The notes below the pieces were generated by a model. It had not been told where the DNA came from. It saw only the letters and a program-made list of their open reading frames with translations, and made no database searches. Source: a virus. Taken from it: 37,491 nt of DNA. Every line of letters begins with the position of its first letter. Position 1 is the first letter of the stretch. The DNA is taken from positions 1 through 37,491 of the IMG/VR virus record IMGVR_UViG_3300035698_004681. One strand, given 5' to 3'. Below, in pieces: positions 8,210-16,387 of the stretch. A program made the translations under genes and the position numbers.

Positions 8210-8689
8210 CTAAACGATTCGGACCCGAATACGTTTGTCATAACCGAGCGGGCCACTTGACTCTTCACCAGAAGAACCAGTAAGATCCACGGCTTCCAGA
8301 GCTTCAGCGACAATTGCATATCCCCATTCGTCAGCACCATCGGAATCCGCTTCCAGTTTCTTCAGTGCGCCATCCCCGTTACTGACCAGAAGATCACCAA
8401 TAACCACTGCACTGGAATCGTCAGCCAGAATTGCATTTACCTGATCACCGGGATAAGGAATCCAGCACTGCACCTGATCAAGAGCGGCGTAAGCATCATC
8501 AATCCCTTCACCCTCCAGTTCATTCTCAAGTGCGAACATTTTGGGAGCGGCAGAACCACTCGCTACGCCATGCACCTGAACTGTACCGGCACTTGTCAAC
8601 TCAATGAGGTGTCCCGGAGTTAAGGCAGAAGCCGCCACATATTCCTCAATAACATCGGAATATTTTTTCAGTTTAATCGTGTTTGCCAT
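8210..8689 (-). CDS. Capsid decoration/cement protein
   Basis: A 159-residue acidic, beta-rich protein with A/G/V/D composition. It has segments VAASALTPGHLIELTSAGTV and VIGDLLVSNGDGALKKL, like small head-decoration proteins encoded just before the major capsid gene in many phages (DUF2190/HDPD-like in style). AAAGGAGGTACATAGTAAA precedes the ATG. The location between scaffold/protease and capsid supports the call; exact family membership is not established. Confidence 0.7.
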   Translation of the reverse strand: MANTIKLKKYSDVIEEYVAASALTPGHLIELTSAGTVQVHGVASGSAAPKMFALENELEGEGIDDAYAALDQVQCWIPYPGDQVNAILADDSSAVVIGDLLVSNGDGALKKLEADSDGADEWGYAIVAEALEAVDLTGSSGEESSGPLGYDKRIRVRIV

Positions 8690-8720
8690 TTTACTATGTA
8701 CCTCCTTTTATACGTTTTGT

Positions 8721-9248
8721 TTAGGCTTTATCTACCTCTACTCCAGCAGGAAGCATCGGTGCCACTTCATTGGAATTCTGCTGAATAGACTGACCGTTAT
8801 TAGCCTGTAACGAATAGTCAACCGGAACTTTAATAAAAGTAGCCAGTTTCTTCAACTGATCAGTATGCATATCCTTCAGGTCTTCTTGCGTGTAAGTGCC
8901 GTTGGAATTGGTAGCGATTGAAGATATCAAACCTGTTCTGAGATCCTTATACATCCGCATACCATGTTCCATCTGTTCCTTCATTTCGGCAGGTAACAGG
9001 TTCATGAACTGAGCAGGATCGGAAATGGTGTCTGCCAGATACTTACTGACCTGATCCGTGTTCATCTGTACCGGAACTTCTACTTCCACTTTTTCCGGGG
9101 CTTTATCAGCGGCTTTATTGAGATTGATTAACGAGTCGATCTGTTTGTCATCCATCCCATTCAGCCATTCCCGATTGTCCTCAGTAAAATGGGCACTCTG
9201 GATAAGCAGTTCCACTTTTTCGGGACAGCAAGGTGTTTTCTTTGCCAT
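8721..9248 (-). CDS. Nested in-frame scaffold protein from internal start
   Basis: Inside the DUF2213 gene an in-frame ATG at 9248 (codon 325, MAKKTPCC...) is preceded by AAGGAGGAG with 8 nt spacing, as strong as any SD in the operon and not required by the encoded amino acids. The product would be 175 residues, mostly helical, ending at the same stop. Lambda C/Nu3 and related phages use exactly this nested protease/scaffold design. The call rests on the SD and on the analogy; the protein itself is not proven. Confidence 0.65.
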   Translation of the reverse strand: MAKKTPCCPEKVELLIQSAHFTEDNREWLNGMDDKQIDSLINLNKAADKAPEKVEVEVPVQMNTDQVSKYLADTISDPAQFMNLLPAEMKEQMEHGMRMYKDLRTGLISSIATNSNGTYTQEDLKDMHTDQLKKLATFIKVPVDYSLQANNGQSIQQNSNEVAPMLPAGVEVDKA

Positions 9249-10220
9249 TGTTTTTACTCCTCCTTGTTCGTTTGTTTGTGTCACTGGCACATATTCGGTT
9301 TTTTTCATTACTTCAATTTGAGAATCGGCAACAGTAATTTGTCCGTCAGCACTGGCAGTGTACCCTACCTGATATACCTTCCGTTCGTTTGAATTACGAT
9401 TCTCAACACGATAGACATAATATCCGTCGTATACTTCTTCCAAATAGTGGATGGCGGTTTCTGTGTCACGGGCATCAAGTAATGATTGAATGTTTCTCCC
9501 GATTTCACGAAATCCCGCCTTGAGTGTTTGGATCAGTACATCTACATCCTTTTTCTCCAACGGACCTCCTTCCTTGTTTGTGCGAACACCACATCCATCA
9601 GCCCATGAACACGCTCCACGCTCACCGGGCAGGAGAGCAAGGTGGTCAGGTCGATGGTTTCTGGCAATTGCTGAATATTGTTCGCTGTTGAACTCTCCAG
9701 ATGTGGGTTCATCATCTGTGAATACGCCCACGCTTACATCCAATGGCTTTTTCTGCTTGATAAATGATAAAGCCTCTGGAGAAACTGTGGACAACCTTTG
9801 TACATCCAGCCATGCTTCGGCCTTCAATTTATTATCTGTAAACTGTGCATTATATATACGACCAACAACATCATTTTCGACAATTGCTGGAGAATTTGCT
9901 GATATACCACTTCCTGCTTCATTTGTGGGGTGATGTACAACAACCGGGATACCGTTCCATGAAGCAGTAAAATGTCCTAATTCAGCACCCAGATGAAGAA
10001 CAGGTCCGTGCGATCCTGAATGAACACCCTCCACCATCATTACAACAGGAACGATTATATGCTCCCGCCCTTCGAAACGACTGAAACGAGGATTATAACT
10101 GTTCGCTTGCATCACTTCTTTATTGATATGAAATGTAGTTCCTACTTTTTCCCGCAGTGCCTGAAGATCCATTTCGCTCAACTTAAATTTGGTTGGGTTG
10201 GATAAAGGTAATATAGGCAT
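8721..10220 (-). CDS. DUF2213 prohead protease with C-terminal scaffold region
   Basis: A 499-residue protein. The N-terminal 215 residues match the DUF2213 group of phage maturation proteases: WNGIPVVVHHPTN, DVSVGVFTDDEP, EQYSAIARNHRPDHLALLPGERGACSWADG. The last block (IARNHRPDHLALLP) is the most diagnostic. Residues from about 325 on are helical, charged and scaffold-like, with PCCPEKVE at the join. The gene starts by TAATG overlap with the 88-aa gene. Role from family knowledge: assembles with the portal, organises capsid subunits, then is proteolysed. An internal start gives a shorter scaffold product (see separate entry). Confidence 0.85.
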   Translation of the reverse strand: MPILPLSNPTKFKLSEMDLQALREKVGTTFHINKEVMQANSYNPRFSRFEGREHIIVPVVMMVEGVHSGSHGPVLHLGAELGHFTASWNGIPVVVHHPTNEAGSGISANSPAIVENDVVGRIYNAQFTDNKLKAEAWLDVQRLSTVSPEALSFIKQKKPLDVSVGVFTDDEPTSGEFNSEQYSAIARNHRPDHLALLPGERGACSWADGCGVRTNKEGGPLEKKDVDVLIQTLKAGFREIGRNIQSLLDARDTETAIHYLEEVYDGYYVYRVENRNSNERKVYQVGYTASADGQITVADSQIEVMKKTEYVPVTQTNEQGGVKTMAKKTPCCPEKVELLIQSAHFTEDNREWLNGMDDKQIDSLINLNKAADKAPEKVEVEVPVQMNTDQVSKYLADTISDPAQFMNLLPAEMKEQMEHGMRMYKDLRTGLISSIATNSNGTYTQEDLKDMHTDQLKKLATFIKVPVDYSLQANNGQSIQQNSNEVAPMLPAGVEVDKA

Positions 10221-10486
10221 TAATTTTTCCTCCCGATAAATTCGAAATATCGTACATCATCAAACTTTCTTCTTAATAATTGTTTTCTGTATGCTAAATC
10301 CCACCCATATTTGCAGATGTCGCTCACTGACTGCTTGAATTTCGAATCTTTTAAAAGTTTTGATCTCAATGTACTCATAATTTTTTTCTTACTGATTTTG
10401 AGCTGTTTACGGGTATGTGTCTTTCCCATCATTGCCAAATCAGCTTTAGCAAAATGTTCCAGAACTTCAGATGCCTTATATTTCAT
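10220..10486 (-). CDS. Hypothetical basic protein, 88 aa
   Basis: An unrecognised, lysine/arginine-rich helical protein (KTHTRKQLKISKKKIMS) between the minor head gene and the protease gene. It lies 2 nt after the minor head stop and ends in a TAATG overlap with the DUF2213 gene, so it belongs to the head operon. It might be a small head-assembly or DNA-binding factor; nothing in the sequence decides. Confidence 0.6.
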   Translation of the reverse strand: MKYKASEVLEHFAKADLAMMGKTHTRKQLKISKKKIMSTLRSKLLKDSKFKQSVSDICKYGWDLAYRKQLLRRKFDDVRYFEFIGRKN

Positions 10487-10488
10487 AG

Positions 10489-11457
10489 TTAATCCTTCCT
10501 GTCTGTATAATCAATTGGGATGGCGATACATCTACAATTCGGGTGAACTGGAATCAACCCCTGTACCTCATCAAGTGTAAATGGTTTTGCCTGAGATTGA
10601 AATTCGTACCCCTGACAAATAACGCATACCCTACCATCACCTGCTGTTACGAATTCAGCCTTTACCCTGATACCAAGAGCACCGTAATTCCTGTATTCCT
10701 GCATATTAGCCTCATGATGTGCCCTGATCATCTCAGTACGGGCTAGCATCTTAGCTCTTCGCTCTGCTGGTATGTATCTTCCCAATGAATCAGTAATTGC
10801 TAAATCACCCCCCGGACCTGATACTGTTCTGGTAATTAAACGGGCCAATTCTCTGGGATGTCTTCCGTCAGCAATTCCCTGTGCCAGTATTCGACTGATC
10901 TGAAGATCCATTTCAGCCGTAATTCCCTGTAACCCAGTATATGTGCGTGAATACATCAATCCAACACGATCAATATGAAAAGGCTGATTAAACGCCGCGG
11001 CTATTCCACCAGCGACTGTCCCTGTTGCTTCTACAATCGGGGGGACCGGATACCCTGCATTCTGTAATTCCTGTCTACCCCTATAAATCCCCTTTTGATA
11101 AGCGGATTGAATGTATAAGTCAGTCCATGCTTTTTCTACACCCCTTCCTATTTGGTTTCGTTCCAGAATAGTAATATCAGTTTGTTCACGCAACCACTCC
11201 ATAAATGATTCCACTTTGTCTGCTGATCTTGGGAAATCAAATTCCCTCATAGCCATTGTGGTTACAGTAAACTCAGAAGTAGTTAAACCGAAACAGTCAT
11301 CATCAACAATCTTTTTCTTGATCGCTCTTGTCAATGCACGAAAACGAGCACCCATTGCACGAGCAAAGGCGTTTCTAATTGTCGTGGTATGGGTAGGATC
11401 ATACGCATTGATCTGTAACCCATGTTCCGAGTGACTGCATGTACAAAGATTTAACAT
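10489..11457 (-). CDS. Minor head protein, SPP1 gp7/Mu gpF-like
   Basis: A 322-residue protein with the C-terminal signature of the phage head-morphogenesis family. It reads ARTEMIRAHHEANMQEYRNYG, then the cysteine pair in GDGRVCVICQGYEF, then IPVHPNCRCIAIPI. The HPNCRC box is the hallmark. Proteins of this family bind the portal and are injected or line the head interior. The ATG at 11457 overlaps the small membrane-protein gene; GGAG lies about 12 nt upstream. It follows the portal gene with only that small gene between. Confidence 0.85.
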   Translation of the reverse strand: MLNLCTCSHSEHGLQINAYDPTHTTTIRNAFARAMGARFRALTRAIKKKIVDDDCFGLTTSEFTVTTMAMREFDFPRSADKVESFMEWLREQTDITILERNQIGRGVEKAWTDLYIQSAYQKGIYRGRQELQNAGYPVPPIVEATGTVAGGIAAAFNQPFHIDRVGLMYSRTYTGLQGITAEMDLQISRILAQGIADGRHPRELARLITRTVSGPGGDLAITDSLGRYIPAERRAKMLARTEMIRAHHEANMQEYRNYGALGIRVKAEFVTAGDGRVCVICQGYEFQSQAKPFTLDEVQGLIPVHPNCRCIAIPIDYTDRKD

Positions 11458-11627
11458 TTCGTAATATCACTCCAGTAAGAAAATCCCCATATTGCACATA
11501 AAATATAATTAATAATAACTATACCATACGCACCACTCATATCTTTTATAGTTATAGCGTAGTCAAATATAAGTGGGGTTGACGTGAAAACCCACATAAC
11601 TAAAATAAATCTTAAAAAGATTTTCAT
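11451..11627 (-). CDS. Small two-helix membrane protein, 58 aa
   Basis: A 59-codon frame fills what looks like an intergenic gap. It begins in a TAATG overlap with the portal stop at 11627 and its stop at 11451 overlaps the minor head start. The translation has two hydrophobic stretches, FILVMWVFTSTPLIF (near residue 7) and YGIVIINYILCAIWGFSYW (near 34), joined by a short polar turn. This is the layout of a small holin-like or other inner-membrane peptide. Exact fit between two genes, with overlaps on both sides, makes it very likely real. Function unknown; holin is only one possibility. Confidence 0.7.
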   Translation of the reverse strand: MKIFLRFILVMWVFTSTPLIFDYAITIKDMSGAYGIVIINYILCAIWGFSYWSDITKC

Positions 11628-13135
11628 TATGGAGTTTTTCTCCCAGTAGGTGCTTTCCCTTTGTTCCTTTGAACTTCTGAAAGGGACTTTTCTTTGGCAG
11701 TCGCTCTGTCAAGTACACTTGCGTCAGCAGTCCTACGAGCTTCTAATTCTGTACGATCTAATTCGAACCCTTCCTGTTCTTCTCTGAAGTCTGCTTCTTC
11801 CTGCGCCATTGCCGTTTCCTGCTGTTTATGGATCAAAGCAATGTCATCCTCTGAGAAACCCATAATCAGCTTGAAATAAGCGTCCTGAGGGATCAGATCC
11901 TGACTTGTGATAAGTGATCCGTATTCTTTCACAGCGGTTGAAAGGATTCGGGATATTTCAGCTTTTTCCTTTTCGGAAGTATCGTACAGTTTGTCGAACT
12001 CAACTGCGTACCCCATTTCATCAGATGCTTTCGGTAAAACACCATATTCGATTAAACGGTCAACAAATGGGCGAATGATACAAGGTTCTGCATATTCGTA
12101 TCTGCGTGCGTCAATCATATCTGACCAGTGATCAGAATCTTGGGAACTGGCAAGTTCTCCTCTTTCAGAACCAGTTAAAATTCTTTTTGGAATTCCTGTT
12201 TGTGCTGAAATCATTTGAATCTGTACATCAACGTGCGCACTTGGATCAGAAACCTGTGATTCTAACGCTTCGTATGAAATTCCCTGTGCAGTGAGAATAC
12301 GTCTTAAATGATTTTCGTATTCGTCAAGCTGTTCCTTCATTCTGGTTTCTTCTGTTGCTGACATTGTATATTCAGGATCGACTTTCCCCTGATACCCCGG
12401 ACGAGCACCCCTCCAAAACATTTCACCAGATCCACCAACAATTTTTTCCAAATCTTTTAAACGATTGAATATGGGTTCCAGAACAGGAACGCCGTACACT
12501 TCGGATTCAAGCAGTAATCCAGAAATATGCAGTATACGAGTGTGATGCACTTTTATCCCAATAGAAACGTCCTGCTGTACTCCAAACGTGACATTATACA
12601 TATCTGGCAACCCATATCTGGGATTTTTCGGGTCTACTTCCCATGCGGAAATCTGGCAACTCTGTTCTGATAATGGTTTTAAATAAGAAAGTTTTCTACT
12701 CCCACCTGAAACTGCTTGGGCAAATTTCATCGGGGTATCTACATCGTCAAACCCGATAAATAACGCACCATACATACCAATGCATGACAGACGATCTGCC
12801 CGCTGAAGCACCTGTTTGATAGAATGGTCTTTGTTCAGCATCTTCCACGCTTTTTCTAAAGGCGTATCCTCATCATCACCGGATTCTGTTATCTTTACTG
12901 GGCCACGCCAAGTCGCACCAACTGGTTTATTGATAACAGCGTTTGCGATATCTTGTCTTCTGTACTGTGCGGCAAAATCCTCAAATGTCAGATTATCCTT
13001 ATATCCCAGTGCCTGATAAACATCCCGATCCCCCCCGTAAGACTGACCAAGACGAGACATCCAAGAAGCTCTGGAAGTCAATGCAGTCAAACGCTGGATT
13101 CGTTCATGGATTGCGATTCCGTTACTTTCGTCCAT
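11627..13135 (-). CDS. Portal protein (DUF1073-type)
   Basis: A 502-residue protein with features of DUF1073 portals. The N-terminal AAQYRRQDIANAVINKPVGATWRGPV and the central VHHTRILHISGLLLESEVYGVPVLEPIFNRLKDLEK are typical, as is RILTGSERGELASSQDSDHWSDMI late in the protein. The C-terminal 80 residues are E/Q/K-rich coiled coil. It sits directly after terminase (1-nt gap) and before the minor head gene, the standard position. The family name is shared in databases with Acb1 anti-CBASS proteins, but the length and context here indicate a portal. Confidence 0.85.
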   Translation of the reverse strand: MDESNGIAIHERIQRLTALTSRASWMSRLGQSYGGDRDVYQALGYKDNLTFEDFAAQYRRQDIANAVINKPVGATWRGPVKITESGDDEDTPLEKAWKMLNKDHSIKQVLQRADRLSCIGMYGALFIGFDDVDTPMKFAQAVSGGSRKLSYLKPLSEQSCQISAWEVDPKNPRYGLPDMYNVTFGVQQDVSIGIKVHHTRILHISGLLLESEVYGVPVLEPIFNRLKDLEKIVGGSGEMFWRGARPGYQGKVDPEYTMSATEETRMKEQLDEYENHLRRILTAQGISYEALESQVSDPSAHVDVQIQMISAQTGIPKRILTGSERGELASSQDSDHWSDMIDARRYEYAEPCIIRPFVDRLIEYGVLPKASDEMGYAVEFDKLYDTSEKEKAEISRILSTAVKEYGSLITSQDLIPQDAYFKLIMGFSEDDIALIHKQQETAMAQEEADFREEQEGFELDRTELEARRTADASVLDRATAKEKSLSEVQRNKGKAPTGRKTP

Positions 13136-13136
13136 A

Positions 13137-14636
13137 TTAAATGATCCTTACCTGTTTCTTATTGACCAATTTGTTAAATCCTCCCGCAGACGCATCTACC
13201 TGATCCTTATAGGTACCAAACGGGAAGTATCTATGTTCTTCCACGTATTTTTGAGTCCAATCCCCTTTTAGCAACATAACATTCCCATTATTTACTTGAA
13301 CTGAAAATGGATCTGCTCTAAATATTTTATCACCAGTCGGTCTGTCTGAGAATACAGAGAATCCAGCCAGATTAAGAACAGTAGCCTGTGCTTGTTCCTT
13401 TCCACCAGATCCCGGTTCTTGTTCCTGCCAAACAACGACATCATGACCATCTGCTTGCGCGGTTTGCTTTATGATCTTCTCCCGCTGTTCACTTGCCCAT
13501 TGTCCCCGCTTGACATCAACGATACAGAACTTTTTATTGTTAAACTGGTATATCTTCACCCCTACCGTATACGCCCCGGAATCAACCGATCCTGCCTTAT
13601 CCCAATATCTGATCTTTTTCAGGATATGGGCATCTGGAGGTAACTGATCTATATATTGAAAATGCTCTACCTTAAACATACCACCACCGGGAGGGGACGG
13701 ATCTTGTCCAATTTGTCCTGCGTACCCGTACTGACCTAAATCCGCTTCCATATCTTTCATGACTGTCCAATTCATACGAGTCGGGTCAAGCAGATCGTTT
13801 TTATAATATTGAAGTAATTCCTGTGGCTTTACTTGTTCTGGATAATTTTTAATTTCTCCCGGTAAACATATATGTCTGACATTCTTTTTCTTTTTTGCTA
13901 AAATGTGCCCTGTCGGATCATCTTGGTGAAGTCTCTGCATGATCAGAACTGTAGGCGTAACCGCTTTGTTGATTTTACGGGTTGATAAAGTTTGGGACAT
14001 CCAGCGATTTGCAGTAGCAAGTTCTTTCTCAGATACAGCCGCGTTTGGATCACACGGATCATCCACCAGTAATATATGACCATGAAACCCAGTCAATGTT
14101 CCACCAACTGAAGTACTGAATCTATTTCCCCCTGATTTTACATCTCTTACATTCCCATCATCATCGAATAGTAACTGCTGGATCTTGAAATTACTTTTCG
14201 TATCTTTATCCCTCTTAATCTGTATTTCTGGAAATAGTTCTTTGAATTTGGCTGAACGAACTATATCTCTGCTGTATTCCGCATGATCTAATGACAACGC
14301 ACTTGAATATGATGCATTGATAAAGCGTATCCAAGGGTAATTAATCCACGCCCACGGCTGAAGCATAACGGAACAAACTGTGCTTTTGGTTGTCCCAGGT
14401 GGGATATTAATGATCAGATCGTATTTTTTAGGTTCTCCTAATCCCACCTGATGAACCAGTTTTGATAATTCCCCACAAAGGTAAGGTATGTGCCAGTTCC
14501 ATTGGGGAACATCATTACTCACCTCTGACCAGAACTCATAAACGAAGTGAAAGAAAGACCTTCGGCACCGTTCCCTTATGTACAGGGTCTGGTCATTAAG
14601 GACTGAATTAAATATTTCTTTTTTATTGGCTAACAT
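13137..14636 (-). CDS. terL: Terminase large subunit
   Basis: A 499-residue DNA-packaging motor. The ATPase half has Walker A PPGTTKST (79-86) and Walker B HILLVDDP (187-194); a coupling motif follows at LIMQRLHQDD (231-240). The nuclease half has RYWDKAGS (343-350, D346), QEQEPGSGGK (404-413) and KDQVDASAGGFN (477-488), the three acidic clusters of the RNase H-like fold. The start forms TAATG with the small subunit stop. All key residues appear present, so it should be functional. Confidence 0.92.
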   Translation of the reverse strand: MLANKKEIFNSVLNDQTLYIRERCRRSFFHFVYEFWSEVSNDVPQWNWHIPYLCGELSKLVHQVGLGEPKKYDLIINIPPGTTKSTVCSVMLQPWAWINYPWIRFINASYSSALSLDHAEYSRDIVRSAKFKELFPEIQIKRDKDTKSNFKIQQLLFDDDGNVRDVKSGGNRFSTSVGGTLTGFHGHILLVDDPCDPNAAVSEKELATANRWMSQTLSTRKINKAVTPTVLIMQRLHQDDPTGHILAKKKKNVRHICLPGEIKNYPEQVKPQELLQYYKNDLLDPTRMNWTVMKDMEADLGQYGYAGQIGQDPSPPGGGMFKVEHFQYIDQLPPDAHILKKIRYWDKAGSVDSGAYTVGVKIYQFNNKKFCIVDVKRGQWASEQREKIIKQTAQADGHDVVVWQEQEPGSGGKEQAQATVLNLAGFSVFSDRPTGDKIFRADPFSVQVNNGNVMLLKGDWTQKYVEEHRYFPFGTYKDQVDASAGGFNKLVNKKQVRII

Positions 14637-15331
14637 TATCGAGCACCCACATCCTCAAAATGTTCTAACGCTCTAATCGAGGAATGTCCCTCTATGTCAA
14701 TTAATTTACCAGCAATTATTAATTCCTTGTCAGTTAATTCCGACACGTTTATATTCACGACTTTCCTATTATCATTATAAACTGGAATTTCTTTTATTTT
14801 GTCGATCTCATTTGTCTGATTAAGGATTTTCAGTGCTTCCATTTTATTGTGGAATTTAATTATTGTTTTAAACGTGGTTTCTTTTTCCCGGCCTTCGCCT
14901 TTTATTGTCGTACTGGTTTTAACTTCTGAAATTGCCGCCCTGATATAATGTGGCATTTTCCGTATTGGTTTTAACCTGTCATTTTCGTCATAGCACTCTG
15001 CCACGTCAGCGAAAGCGATCTTGGCGTATTCATGTTGTATTTTTTCATGGGTGATCAGGTTGGTAATTGTTTTATCTGCCCGTATTGAGGCAATCACAGC
15101 CTGTACGGCAGGATCTTCTAACAACTCCCTGATGAAAAGGTTCCTGTTCTTCCTTAATACTGGTGTTTCTACCTGCGATACTGACAACGCCAATTCCACA
15201 TCGCCTGAAATTGCGTACTCTACCGCGAAGTTGGACATGGCTGGTGGCAGATCCGCTCCGGGGATTGATATTCCCTTTTGCATACTCTGTATTAATTGCG
15301 TATCTGGTTCAGCGTATCGTGTCCTTCTCAT
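14636..15331 (-). CDS. Terminase small subunit
   Basis: A 231-residue helical protein at the head of the packaging genes. The N-terminal half carries a helix-turn-helix-like stretch (FAVEYAISGDVELALSVSQVETP) and then LLEDPAVQAVIASIRADKTIT. The C-terminal half contains IKFHNKMEALKILNQT, the helix seen in many Terminase_2-type small subunits. AAAGGAAG lies about 12 nt before the ATG at 15331. Upstream is an imperfect palindrome GGGGTAACCCC (near 15366-15376) that might be a regulatory site. Assignment rests on position plus helical pattern. Confidence 0.75.
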   Translation of the reverse strand: MRRTRYAEPDTQLIQSMQKGISIPGADLPPAMSNFAVEYAISGDVELALSVSQVETPVLRKNRNLFIRELLEDPAVQAVIASIRADKTITNLITHEKIQHEYAKIAFADVAECYDENDRLKPIRKMPHYIRAAISEVKTSTTIKGEGREKETTFKTIIKFHNKMEALKILNQTNEIDKIKEIPVYNDNRKVVNINVSELTDKELIIAGKLIDIEGHSSIRALEHFEDVGAR

Positions 15332-15389
15332 TTGTTTGTTGTCTTCCTTTATTTTTAATATATAGGGGTTACCCCAAGCTTTACTTGCT

Positions 15390-15872
15390 TTAAACGCTGT
15401 TTTTGGCTTGTTTGCCCCTTTTTATTTTGGTCGTAATTTTTTGAAAAATTTTGTTTGCCCTCTTTTTATTCCTCTGTAAAATTTTTATATACTTTGCGGT
15501 GTCGTTCAATCCCAGATCGACAAAGCCAATCCGTCGATCACGGGGGGAGTAGGCCCCCCCGTGCGTTGAGGGGCGAACAGCTCCTCTATGTACTATTGAC
15601 AAGAGAGGAGACGCAGGGCTGTTGGAGGCTCTGTCATCCGTTGATATCAGGGGCTTGACAAACAGACGGGATAGTAGGGCTGAGAATGATATGATATTAT
15701 CCCGGGTTTTACCGAGGAAACCGAGGAAACCGGGTTTTACTGGGTTTCCCCCGTTAATCCCATCTCTGGGAGCCATTGGTATCAGTGCCTTGACAACCTC
15801 GACAAACCGACAGGGGAGTAAGGCTCCGAGGCATCGTCTGATTAGATTGATATATAGATTATTTCGATTCAT
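15390..15872 (-). CDS. Uncertain ORF of 160 aa in repeat-rich leader
   Basis: An open frame with AAAAGGAATAAA before its ATG precedes the small terminase by about 60 bp. The N-terminal two thirds coincides with inverted and direct repeats in the DNA, which in this frame give repeated peptide pieces (ALLPCRFVEVVKALI versus ALLSRLFVKPLIS, and GFLGFLG). The last 45 residues are lysine-rich and look more natural. The repeat spacing (135 bp) is a multiple of three, which favours coding; an overlapping open frame on the plus strand argues for caution. It could also be a structured untranslated leader. No known family recognised. Confidence 0.35.
   Translation of the reverse strand: MNRNNLYINLIRRCLGALLPCRFVEVVKALIPMAPRDGINGGNPVKPGFLGFLGKTRDNIISFSALLSRLFVKPLISTDDRASNSPASPLLSIVHRGAVRPSTHGGAYSPRDRRIGFVDLGLNDTAKYIKILQRNKKRANKIFQKITTKIKRGKQAKNSV
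15515..15623 (-). other. Cluster of three adjacent hairpins
   Basis: Three inverted repeats follow each other. GATCGAC/GTCGATC lies at 15515-15521 and 15533-15539. CACGGGGGG pairs with CCCCCCCGTG at 15539-15547 and 15554-15563 (one bulge). A nested pair has AACAGC/GCTGTT (15576-15581, 15618-15623) enclosing CTCCTCT/AGAGGAG (15582-15587 region and 15604-15610). None has a T-run. They lie in the leader of the late operon and would form strong RNA structure on either strand. Confidence 0.6.
15641..15796. repeat. Degenerate direct repeats in late-operon leader
   Basis: A 21-bp word of type TTGrTATCAGkGsCTTGACA occurs at 15641-15661 and again at 15776-15796 with 18 of 21 matches. Less exact relatives of the following GACAAAC.GACrGGgGAGTAgGGCT block occur near 15517, 15595, 15655 and 15799. 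Between them, ACCGAGGAA is repeated in tandem (15711-15728), and GGAAACC (15725-15731) pairs with GGTTTCC (15743-15749). Purpose unknown: repeat-bearing leader, protein-binding array or remnants of a repeated element. Confidence 0.6.
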
Positions 15873-15960
15873 TTTATTCCTTTTATCTGTCGATTCATTT
15901 CATTTTAATAAGCAGGGGGTCAAGTAAATTGAATCTCCGTTTTATCAATATTTGCGAAGA

Positions 15961-16033
15961 GGGGCAATTATGTCCCAATCTCATTATTGCCCCGTTTTGC
16001 CCCGTTGAGATTCGACATGGACATTATTGCCCC
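15961..16033. promoter_or_regulatory. ATTGCCCC repeat cluster, possible operators
   Basis: CATTATTGCCCC occurs at 15982-15993 and again at 16022-16033, exactly 40 bp apart (about four helical turns). An inverted GGGGCAAT lies at 15961-15968 and another GCCCC at 15999-16003. Identical spacing by whole turns and the mixed orientation suggest sites for a DNA-binding protein in the divergent promoter region. No cognate regulator is recognised in the window. Confidence 0.5.
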
Positions 16034-16283
16034 ATTTATTTGTTCGTTTTTATTTCTGTTTTCGCTGATTATTGTTGACATAGCCTGAGGAGCCGTCAGC
16101 GCGCGTATATCGGGTGTTTGTTGAGAAGTCATGTAGTTATATTACCCCTGTTGAGATCGTCGAAATTCGATTTTTAGTTAATAAACTCATATAGTTATAA
16201 CTCCTGATATTGCGCTGACATAATGGGGCTGTTGATCTGATTTATTCTGAATAGATTGATTATATGCGCAGATCGCTCCCGCC

Positions 16284-16387
16284 GATCCGATGATTTTTAT
16301 AATATATCTTATGATATTCTGATATGAGATTGATATATAGGAAATGAGATTAGATCCGATGATTTTCTTTATATCTCTTATGATATT
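16284..16387. repeat. 35-bp direct repeat, two copies
   Basis: Copies at 16284-16318 and 16353-16387 both begin GATCCGATGATTTT and end CTTATGATATT, with a few differences between. The copies are 69 bp apart, start to start, with similar GATATGAGATTGATATAT-type filler between them, in the A+T-rich control region. Confidence 0.6.

Noticed and set aside
9558-9569. Second internal start (TTG after GGAGGT) in the DUF2213 gene
   Set aside because: Only 3 nt between SD and TTG, too close; the codons also simply encode an EGG stretch.
9490-9933. 147-codon plus-strand frame
   Set aside because: Antisense to the DUF2213 gene; composition is a shadow of that gene.
15595-15795. TTGACA words as promoters
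   Set aside because: Three TTGACA occur as part of the repeats, but none has a reasonable -10 at 16-19 bp.
15622-15927. 101-codon plus-strand frame in the repeat-rich leader
   Set aside because: Overlaps the minus-strand frame, which has an SD and better position; both may be non-coding.
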